Origin: Tubulanus polymorphus
Taxonomy: Eukaryota > Nemertea > Palaeonemertea > Tubulaniformes > Tubulanidae
DNA length: 64,000 bases
NCBI RefSeq assembly: GCF_964204645.1
Contig: NC_134025.1
Coordinates: 1,369,001-1,433,000, forward strand
Reading direction: 5' to 3'
Made by a program: the position numbers and the translations under genes
The notes under the pieces: generated by a model
The model's input: only the letters and a program-made list of their open reading frames with translations
The model's database searches: none
Told to the model about the DNA's origin: nothing
In this document: one piece after another, positions 55,135 through 64,000 of the stretch
Layout of the letters: each line of letters begins with the position of its first letter
Numbering within the stretch: position 1 is the first letter of the stretch

Positions 55135-58100
55135 GTCTGTCTGCAGAGTTTCCAGAACCTGTCATGTCAGGGCCCAAGACCTGACATGACAGGTGGGACC
55201 TCAGGTGACAGGTCGATTTGCTAAAATGAAAATCGTAATGACTGAACCGATGATAGACGATTAGAAGATATGATAGGCGCGGATTTAAAACAAATGATAG
55301 CCGATAAGAAACAAAAAGAACATATCTTAGTGCTTTCTGAATATATTATTCAAAAACAAAAAACAAACTATGATGTGTTATGAATTCATTTAAGAATTTA
55401 TGTTTGCCTTGTAAAGATGCAATGATTGTGAATTATTTGATTTCAATAATTTTGAAGCGAGACCTCACACGGCAGCTCGCGCCATTTTGCAGAGCTTCTC
55501 GGGACCTGTGGTGACAGGTCTGCACTAAAACTGATGAAATTGAAAAAACTTTACTTTTTATAACCTTTATATAGTAAAGAGTATAATATAAATTGCTAAC
55601 CATAGATAGAGTTAATCTTAAGTTACTATAAAACAATAATTTTGAAGCGAGACCTGACACGGCAGCTCGCGCCATTTTGCAGAGCTTCTCGAGACCTGTG
55701 GTGACAGGTCTGCATTAAAACTGATGAAATGAAGGAAAACATTAATTTTTATGGTCTCTTTATAGTAAAGAGTATAATATAAATTGCTAACCATGGATAG
55801 AATTAATCTTAAGTTACTATAAAACAATAATTATGAAGCGAGACCTGACACGGCAGCTCGCGCCATTTTGCAGAGCTTCTCGGGACCTGTGGTGACAGGT
55901 CTGCTTGAAAACTGATGAAATGGAAAAAACTTTACTTTTTATGGTATCTTTATAGTAATGAATATAAAATAGATTGCTAACCATGGATATAGTTAATCTT
56001 AAGTTACTATAAAACATTAATTATGAAGCGAGACCTCACACGGCAGCTCGCGCCATTTTGCAGAGCTTCTCGAGACCTGTGGTGACAGGTCTGCTTGAAA
56101 ACTTACTTTTTATGGTATCTTTATAGTAATGAATATAATATAGATTGCTAACCATGGATATAGTTAATCTTAAGTTACTACAAAACAATAATTTTGAAGC
56201 GAGACCTCACACGGCAGCTCGCGCCATTTTGCAGAGCTTCTCGAGACCTGTGGTGACAGGTCTGCTTGAAAACTGATGAAATGGAAAAAACTTTACTTTT
56301 TATAACCTTTATATAGTTATAAGTATAATATAAATTGCTAACCATAGATAGAGTTAATCTTAAGTTACTATAAAACAATAATTTTGAAGCAAGACCTGAC
56401 ACGGCAGCTCGCGCCATTTTGCAGAGCTTCTCGAGACCTGTGGTGACAGGTCTGCATTAAAACTGATGAAATGAAGGAAAACATTAATTTTTATGGTCTC
56501 TTTATAGTAAAGAGTATAATATAAATTGCTAACCATGGATAGAATTAATCTTAAGTTACTATAAAACAATAATTATGAAGCGAGACCTGACACGGCAGCT
56601 CGCGCCATTTTGCAGAGCTTCTCGGGACCTGTGGTGACAGGTCTGCTTGAAAACTGATGAAATGGAAAAAACTTTACTTTTTATGGTATCTTTATAGTAA
56701 TGAATATAAAATAGATTGCTAACCATGGATATAGTTAATCTTAAGTTACTATAAAACATTAATTATGAAGCGAGACCTCACACGGCAGCTCGCGCCATTT
56801 TGCAGAGCTTCTCGAGACCTGTGGTGACAGGTCTGCTTGAAAACTTACTTTTTATGGTATCTTTATAGTAATGAATATAATATAGATTGCTAACCATGGA
56901 TATAGTTAATCTTAAGTTACTACAAAACAATAATTTTGAAGCGAGACCTCACACGGCAGCTCGCGCCATTTTGCAGAGCTTCTCGAGACCTGTGGTGACA
57001 GGTCTGCTTGAAAACTGATGAAATGGAAAAAACTTTACTTTTTATAACCTTTATATAGTTATAAGTATAATATAAATTGCTAACCATAGATAGAGTTAAT
57101 CTTAAGTTACTATAAAACAATAATTTTGAAGCGAGACCTGACACGGCAGCTCGCGCCATTTTGCAGAGCTTCTCGAGACCTGTGGTGACAGGTCTGCATT
57201 AAAACTGATGAAATGAAGGGAAACATTAATTTTTATGGTCTCTTTATAGTAAAGAGTATAATATAAATTGCTAACCATGGATAGAATTAATCTTAAGTTA
57301 CTATAAAACAATAATTATGAAGCGAGACCTCACACGGCAACGCGCGCCATTTTGCAGAGCTTCTCGAGACCTGTGGTGACAGGTCTGCTTGAAAACTGAT
57401 GAAATGGAAAAAACTTTACTTTTTATGGTATCTTTATAGTAATGAATATAAAATAGATTGCTAACCATGGATATAGTTAATCTTAAGTTACTAAAAAACA
57501 TTAATTATGAAGCGAGACCTCACACGGCAGCTCGCGCCATTTTGCCGAGCTTCTCGAGACCTGTGGTGACAGGTCTGCATTAAAACTGATAAAATGAAGG
57601 AAAACATTGATTTTTATGGTCTCTTTATAGTAAAGAGTATAATATAAATTGCTAACCATAGATAGAATTAATCTTAAGTTACTATAAAACAATAATTTTG
57701 AAGCGAGACCTGACACGGCAGCTCGCGCCATTTTGCAGAGCTTCTCGGGACCTGTGGTGACAGGTCTGCACTAAAACTGATGAAATTGAAAAAACTTTAC
57801 TTTTTATAACCTTTATATAGTAAAGAGTATAATATAAATTGCTAACCATGGATATAGTTAACTTTAAGTTACTATAAAACAATAATTTTGAAGCGAGACC
57901 TGACACGGCAACGCGCGCCATTTTGCAGAGCTTCGGGACCTGTGGTGACAGGTCTGCACTAAAACTGATGAAATTGAAAAAACTTTACTTTTTATAACCT
58001 TTATATAGTAAAGAGTATAATATAAATTGCTAACCATAGATAGAGTTAATCTTAAGTTACTATAAAACAATAATTTTGAAGCGAGACCTCACACGGCAGC

Positions 58101-58971
58101 TCGCGCCATTTTGCAGAGCTTCTCGAGACCTGTGGTGACAGGTCTGCTTGAAAACTGATGAAATGGAAAAAACTTTACTTTTTATGGTATCTTTATAGTA
58201 ATGAATATAATATAGATTGCTAACCATGGATATAGTTAATCTTAAGTTACTACAAAACAATAATTATGAAGCGAGACCTCACACGGCAGCTCGCGCCATT
58301 TTACAGAGCTTCTCGGGACCTGTGGTGACAGGTCTGCATTAAAACTGATATAAGAAAAAAACTTCATGCTTTAAATTGATGAGTTGATTTAAAATCAGTC
58401 TCAATAAAATCAGTCTCTATATTGCATTCGGCTCTTTTACATGTACATCATAAAGACAATGAATATATATAGTGAGACTTCAGGACTTCAGGACAGTGAG
58501 GAGTGTTGCCGAACTGTGATAGTGAGCAGATAATTTTCAGTGTCTTATTGCGGAAACGAAATATCAAGACCTCGATTCATCTAGCGAAAATATTCTCTTA
58601 TAATGTGCTCTTATTTCTACATTAATTAATTCATCTTTGCCTGAAACTTATTTTTTACCTTTAATACAGAAATAAGTCATAGTTTACACATAAATATTTT
58701 CTTCTTATAAATCAACCTTTCAAATGAATTATTTGTCAGAACATTTTCCTTATCGTTATTGTTGAATCATTTTCGATATTAACGACGGGTCAGAATATTC
58801 ATTCAACTCAAAATGTTCTTCCATTCGTCTAACACATGCCTAGATATTTCGCCGTTCCGTCAAATATTGTCATGAGTTTGGGTTTTTTCGGGACCTGACA
58901 TGACAGGTCAGACCTGTCATGTCAGGTCTTAAGACCTGACATGACAGGTTCTGGAAACTCTGCAGACAGAC
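55135..58971. mobile_element. TIR-bounded element carrying a satellite array
   Basis: A 3.8 kb unit with perfect 37-bp terminal inverted repeats: 55135-55171, starting GTCTGTCTGCAGAGTTTCCA, and its complement ending at 58971. Similarity of the ends continues further inward, through hairpin-forming copies of ACCTGACATGACAGGT (55157-55172 and 55179-55194 on the left; 58893-58908, 58912-58927 and 58934-58949 on the right, alternating in orientation). CTTGAACT occurs just outside both ends (55120-55127 and 58979-58986), 7 bp from each TIR: a possible 8-bp target duplication if the true ends lie slightly further out. The interior is a 16-monomer satellite plus unique flanks. No transposase, so it is non-autonomous. 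Confidence 0.8.
55440..58350. repeat. 190-bp satellite, 16 monomers, with 742-bp higher-order unit
   Basis: GGCAGCTCGCGCC (or the variant GGCAACGCGCGCC) recurs at 55471, 55661, 55852, 56042, 56213, 56403, 56594, 56784, 56955, 57145, 57336, 57526, 57717, 57907, 58095 and 58285. Spacings are 190, 191, 190, 171 repeating, so four monomers form a 742-bp higher-order unit present at least twice with near identity. Each monomer has a GC-richer core of about 70 bp (GCGAGACCTNACACGG, CGCGCCATTTTGC, GACCTGTGGTGACAGGTC) and an AT-rich remainder. Short frames starting MARAAVSG on the minus strand arise from the repetition and are not genes. Confidence 0.95.
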
Positions 58972-59615
58972 ATCAATCCTTGAACTAAAAGATTGAAACT
59001 ATGGGACCACATCGGGACTGAACTATAATATACGGTACGTTCGGTAGTTCCGACCACATTCGACTTAAAAACCGAAGTTCGCTAAGCTATTTACCCTTTG
59101 CGTGTTTATTCCAGACCCGGTGTCAGATCCGTGTTTTAGTGAGTGTCCGGTGTCAGATCCGTGTTTTTAGTGAGTGCTTAATGGCGTCACTTCCGTAAAC
59201 AATGTCGCAGCTGTAATTATTATTTTAATGAGGAGATTGAAGTAAATATTCGAGAATAATCTCGATTAACGATCTATTTATAGAATATTTTGAAATGTCC
59301 ACCGCGTGACACGAGTGCCGTCGTTTAAATACGTAATTTACGTCTCGGAAACAACAACGAGAGAAAGAGGTGAGTTTTTTCCACTCGCTCGACCAGTCGA
59401 CGACGGGTGAGAAAAAATTGTCGGATCCGATAGCTGGATAGGGTTCACCAGACTAATCTCACTCCAGACTCAGAGTCGTCAAAGATTGAAATATTTGAAA
59501 TGAGAAAAGAAAGAATAATTCATTAAAATCGTTGAAATTTGGGCACAACACCCAACAGTAAACAATGGTTTTTCTTAATTCATTGATCATGTGTTTATTA
59601 AGAATGAATATGGTG

Positions 59616-59675
59616 GGAATAGAATTTCGAAATTTCTAGGCCCAAGAATTTAGAAATATTTCGAAATCTATTCTT
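59616..59675. repeat. Imperfect hairpin
   Basis: GGAATAGAATTTCGAAATTT is inverted as AATATTTCGAAATCTATTCT around a short centre. No function is assigned. Confidence 0.6.
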
Positions 59676-60069
59676 AGAGGTTTGCGCCACAAAGAAGATT
59701 GCAATGCTGTTGGTGCTAATTTTAGTTTTAATTGGCAAAGCTTTTGCAAACAATGACTATTTATAGAAAGGCCTTGTCTGAATCAATTCTTTCTAAATTG
59801 AGATTAGTAAGAACCATTTTTTCATGAATTTCTCGAAAAATGCACATTTTCTCTCTATATAAAATGTAATCGATTTCATTGCGAGATATTTACAATTCTG
59901 ATCTACAACGTGTAGGCTAGTTGATTGAGAGAAGACTAACTGATTATTGGATATGTCTTTTACACCAGAACGCGGTAAACCTGATGCGTGCATTTATATT
60001 TTGTCTCCTCCTGGAAAAACGGGAGAAATTATTTTCATATAATTTCGGAAGAGTATCCAGATAGTTAAA

Positions 60070-60186
60070 TAATAATAAAATGCAACTATCACAATCTTTA
60101 TGATGATAATGAGTTTATATAACGTTTGAACATGTAATTAAACTCATTATCATCATGAAGATTGTGATAGTTGCGTTTTTATTATC
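60070..60186. repeat. Long near-perfect hairpin upstream of the TCP11-like start exon
   Basis: Arms of about 47 bp (left containing GCAACTATCACAATCTTTAT, right containing its near-complement ATGAAGATTGTGATAGTTGC) separated by roughly 20 bases. Only two or three mismatches are visible. It ends 40 bp before the acceptor of the first coding exon and is probably a small foldback element. Confidence 0.8.
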
Positions 60187-60228
60187 ATTTAGAAATTATT
60201 TTCATTGAATTATTTTGTATTTGTAGAA

Positions 60229-63200
60229 ATGAAGAATATGGATGATGATAACGGGAATGTTGAGGATAATTCACGAGCAGCAGAATCAGATGAGTTGTCA
60301 TCGTCAAATGATTCAACGTCTTATAAACAACAACAACAAGAGAGGAGTTCAGTAATGGACCGCAGTTCAGCAGCTAACCATTTACATTTCAATGTAGCTG
60401 GTAAGATTCTAGGACAATTGCCCCCCGGATATCCGATCGTGAAACTAAACCACAGTTACTGACTAGGAAAATCCAAGAAACGTGAGGGAATTTTGGATTC
60501 CCTGATCTGTTTCACTAGCTGAATATTTGTTGTTTAATTACAGCATCACCTCCGAAGTTTGTCTCATTCGATGACGTCATGCGGACAGCTGATGGAATAT
60601 CAAACATGGCTTTAGCTCATGAGATCGCTGTCGATAATGAATTCAAACTGGAAAAATTTGATCCTCCAGAAAACAGGTAGAATATACTGTTTATTTACTC
60701 GGTCTATCGGAGTATGAATGATCATGTATTTAGAAGATGATCAACTATTTCAGTATGGAGAAACAAGTGAAAGATATAATGCATAAAGCATTCTGGGATT
60801 CATTGGAAGAGAAATTGAAAGAGGATCCACCCGATTATTCTCATGGTCTCATGTTATTAGCAGAAATCAAAGAGGTATTAATCGAAAATAGATAATGCTT
60901 TTAATACAGTCAGACTTGTTTAAGTCTTCACATTAGGCCATCCCAAAATAATTGTCTGTTTGTCGTAACACCGACTCAAATTTTCAGGATGAGTTGGTAG
61001 GTCGGTATCTTTTTGCAAAATTTCAGGGCAAAAAAAATAATCACCTTTTTTATATGGAAACAATATCAAAAATAAAATTTATTTCAATGAATCCCCAAAA
61101 AAGATTTTCACTCGGTAGCCTACCTTTGAAGTCGGGTTAAGACAAACAGACATTATTTTATGATGGCCTCTCTATTTCTATTTCAATTTGTCATTTGGAT
61201 TAGTCATCAACATAATGATTGTCACAACTACGTTACCTTAAGTAAAATTCAAAGGAGATCAGATTTGGTCTCTCCTGATACCTCTGAGTAAATCAATACT
61301 CAGCTTAGATTTTACTAAGTGTAAGTCGTCAATTGGATAAATCATCAACAAAATGATTTCATGATTCTATATGCGATTTTTTTTTAGGCGTTGATGTCAA
61401 TATTACTTCCTCAACACAACCGCCTACAAGCACATATCAACGAAGTCCTCGATTTAGAACTCATCGAACAAAAAGTTGAATACGAAGTTCTAGATTTTCA
61501 TTACTACGCCGATTTCGTGATTTCGATAATGTCTCGAATGTGCGCTCCGGTTAGGGATGAAAATATTGCTGATTTACGAGAAATTACTGAAATTGTTCCA
61601 TTATTCAGGTAAACGAATGATTCATAACTACAATTCCTCGAAAACTCCTTTAACCCTTTCAGTGCTGGCTAATTAATACCCTATAGTGCTGAAGATAATT
61701 TGAAAATTCTGAAAAATTCCACCCTAGTGTGTTGAATAACGGGAATACCACTATAGTGCGTCTACACCGCGACGCGGTGTATCGTTAGTTACTAATATTT
61801 CACTATGTTTGACAGGTGCTGCCATCTTTCAAGAGAGATAATTAGTAATTACTAATAAAATCAATACACCGCAGTGCGGTGTACTAGCAAAATCCATTAC
61901 TGACTCGTACATCGCACTGCGGTGAAGACGCACTCAAAGGGTTAAATATCAAGAATTATCTTCATGCACCTCAAATCGCTGATATTAAATCCCACACTAA
62001 GAAAGAAACAATTTTTAGTTGATGATTTATTTTAACATAATCCCAATATTTTCCCAGTAAAATCTAATAGAAAATAATCATCATTTATTGATTGGATTGT
62101 GTTTTATATATGTATGTAGGGAGATATTTTCTGTGATCGATTTAATGAAGATGGACATGGCGAATTTCACTATACAACAAATGAGACCTTACATTCAACA
62201 GCATTCCGTGGAGTATGAGAGGAAAAAGTTTCAGGAGTTTCTTAAACAACAACAAGGTCAGTAATTAATAAAGTTCTTCAAGTTTGACTGATTTTGAGGA
62301 TTATGTATGCACATGTAGGAAACTTTTTGCCCGCCTCCTTCTGGGGCCTATACTCAGGACGCTGGGGCCGTGAGACTTCTTTTAGACTCATAAGAGCCTC
62401 GTAATCTTTTAGAGCCCCATCATTTAACAAACACTTCATATGAAAAAGAGCAGTTTAACTCAGAATAAATCAGAAAAGGGAACTATCTGTAAAGGATGAG
62501 GAACTAGTCTAAATGAATGATATAAAAATTTTGTAGAAAATGATATGGATGGATTGGTATTCACTAAAGACTGGTTACAGAAAACATACGATAAAGTTGA
62601 GATGACATCGCAGAATGCATTGTTGGAAGCATCAGCTCCTGTTCCCATGGTAACTCCGGCTTCAATACTGAATGAAGCGTATCTGGAATTGCTCGCATGG
62701 GACGAAAGGCGTACGTTCCCAGAGGTAAAGAAAAATTACCAGAACCAATTTTTACAAACTCAAAAGAGTTGAATCTCTTTGAAAATGAACTAATTTTAAC
62801 TGACAGAGATAATTCTGGAACTGGAGTCAGTCTTAAGATTGATTTCACTTTGGAAGAATGATAATTACGTAATGAATAACTCAAACAGTAGTTGTAAATG
62901 ACGGTGTTTTTCAGACGATGGTCATGGATGAAGGCAGGATTTTAGATTTAAAAGATAAAACTCAACAGTTAACGATGGTTTCTGCGATACTATTGGTTAC
63001 GTATAATATGGCCGGTGCTGGCATTGCTGGAATCACTGGATTTAAAACTAAACTTAAAAACGAAATCAATATTTTGTTGGATGAAGTTCCAGAATAGTAA
63101 GTACCAGTATAAAGACATTACTGCGATCATCTCTATTTTTGATTGCAAATTTGTTTAATAGTCGTCATGTGTATAAGTCATCAACAACATGAGTCGTGTT

Positions 63201-63426
63201 TGACTGAATATAAGGTTTAATTAGTTTCAATGATTGAGTTATATTTGTGAATATTGCAGTGAATTAGAATCTAAGATCGAGGGTGTTGGGGACCATGTGA
63301 TCCGTCAAGTCAATGAATGTCTTCACAAACATGGTTTTCAAGAAATGGACGCTTCAAAACAAAAATCATTAAAAGGACAAATCAAAGATGTATTAGATAA
63401 AAATCATCCAGTTAGACGACTACTAT
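60229..63426 (+). CDS. TCP11L1: TCP11-like protein, 5' part
   Basis: TCP11-like family (TCP11L1/TCP11L2), helical cytosolic proteins related to the sperm protein TCP11; biochemical role unclear. Exons: 60229-60400, 60544-60676, 60754-60874, 61388-61608, 62120-62256, 62537-62724, 62915-63096, 63260-63426; phases agree; about 407 residues recovered. After an acidic/Ser/Gln-rich N-terminus come family hallmarks: [68 protein letters not shown] and [13 protein letters not shown]. The last exon ends in phase 1 at GTAAGT, so one or more exons lie beyond the window. I chose the first ATG after the acceptor at 60226. The choice between TCP11L1 and TCP11L2 is not settled. Confidence 0.93.
61650..61945. 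mobile_element. piggyBac-type MITE, copy 2
   Basis: 296 bp in a TCP11-like intron, bounded by TTAA, with the same CCCTTTCAGTGC end on the left and a slightly mutated right end. Opposite orientation to copy 1 at 50876-51172. Contains TACACCGCAGTGCGGTGTA palindromes. Confidence 0.88.
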
Positions 63427-63492
63427 GTAAGTACAGTTCTCAATAATAACATCCCTTCAAACCATCATACCTTAACCATCGAGGATCATCTC

Positions 63493-64000
63493 AGAGTGCA
63501 GGCTCGGAGGGGTACAGAGTACAGGCTCGGAGGGGTACAGAGTGCAGGCTCAGAGAGGTACAGAGTACAGGCTCAGAGGGGTACAGAGTACAGGCTCAGA
63601 GGGGTACAGAGTGCAGGCTCAGAGGGGTACAGAGTACAGGCTCGGAGGGGTACAGAGTGCAGGCTCGGAGGGGTACAGAGTACAGGCTCGGAGGGGTACA
63701 GAGTACAGGCTCGGAGGGGTACACAGTGCAGGCTCAGAGGGGTACACAGTGCAGGCTCGGAGGGGTACACAGTGCAGGCTCGGAGGGGTACAGAGTACAG
63801 GCTCGGAGGGGTACAGAGTACAGGCTCGGAGGGGTACAGAGTACAGGCTCGGAGGGGTACAGAGTACAGGCTCGGAGGGGTACACAGTGCAGGCTCGGAG
63901 GGGTACACAGTGCAGGCTCGGAGGGGTACACAGTGCAGGCTCGGAGGGGTACACAGTGCAGGCTCGGAGGGGTACAGAGTACAGGCTCGGAGGGGTACAG
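63493..64000. repeat. 23-bp minisatellite running off the window
   Basis: About 22 units of GGCTCGGAGGGGTACAGAGT plus ACA, period 23 bp. Variants GAGTAC, GAGTGC and CAGTGC occur in blocks, suggesting local slippage. Because the unit is not a multiple of three, long frames appear in all three minus-strand phases, encoding a repeated Tyr-Pro-Ser-Glu-Pro motif; none is a gene. It lies in the TCP11-like intron after 63426. Confidence 0.97.

Larger units (their letters stand above)
58987..60226. other. Upstream region of the TCP11-like gene
   Basis: A direct repeat of GTGTCAGATCCGTGTTTT with TAGTGAGTG lies at about 59120-59178. A donor-like AGAAAGAG/GTGAGT at 59369/59370 could end a 5' untranslated exon spliced to the acceptor at 60226; this is a guess from position only. 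Two hairpins follow (59616-59675 and 60070-60186). Confidence 0.35.

Noticed and set aside
55433-58260. A series of 66-80 codon minus-strand frames, many starting MARAAVSG
   Set aside because: They recur with the satellite period, overlap each other and change phase. Their similarity reflects DNA repetition, not protein conservation.
62460-62884. Minus-strand frames opposite the TCP11-like gene
   Set aside because: Antisense shadows of exon 62537-62724, which matches the TCP11 family in the plus frame.
63573-63954. Two 111-codon frames and a 65-codon frame with a Tyr-Pro-Ser-Glu-Pro repeat
   Set aside because: All three minus-strand phases are open because the 23-bp unit lacks stops in that direction; the array is intronic.

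Overview
This is animal nuclear DNA. The genes are split into many short exons with GT/AG introns, the sequence is AT-rich, and microsatellites, minisatellites and small inverted-repeat elements are abundant. The gene set (NELL, copper monooxygenases of the DBH/MOXD1 family, the sperm-tail PG-repeat protein CIMAP1A/ODF3, UBXN11, TCP11-like) and the invertebrate character of the proteins suggest a lophotrochozoan, perhaps a mollusc. The species cannot be fixed from the sequence alone. I assembled exons by hand from homology and from splice sites with matching codon phase.

Layout. 1-14.6 kb: no recognisable gene. It holds several minisatellites (47, 34, 36, 40 and 38 bp units), a purine-rich block, dispersed repeats and one tRNA-like foldback element. 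14.67-31.2 kb (+): a NELL gene with 19 coding exons recovered (laminin-G/TSPN, coiled coil, VWC and EGF domains) and an unusual Ser/Thr-rich C-terminal tail of about 290 residues; the signal-peptide exon was not found. 35.2-41.9 kb and 42.2-48.0 kb (+): a tandem duplication, each unit carrying a complete 12-exon DBH/MOXD1-like monooxygenase with all copper ligands present. 48.2-49.8 kb (-): a complete four-exon CIMAP1A/ODF3 gene. 51.2-54.8 kb (-): a complete 14-exon UBXN11 gene. 55.1-59.0 kb: a 3.8 kb element with 37-bp terminal inverted repeats, end hairpins and 16 satellite monomers arranged partly as a 742-bp higher-order repeat. 60.2-64.0 kb (+): the 5' eight coding exons of a TCP11-like gene, which runs off the window into a 23-bp minisatellite.

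The genes do not form an operon or pathway. NELL is a secreted multidomain glycoprotein. The two monooxygenases are secretory or membrane copper enzymes. CIMAP1A, UBXN11 and TCP11-like sit together and belong to families often linked to sperm, cilia or cytoskeleton. The most interesting material is mobile and repetitive: the TIR-bounded satellite element, a tRNA-like foldback element with a clean empty site in the duplicated paralogue, two TTAA-flanked piggyBac-type MITEs, and patchy divergence between the two monooxygenase copies.
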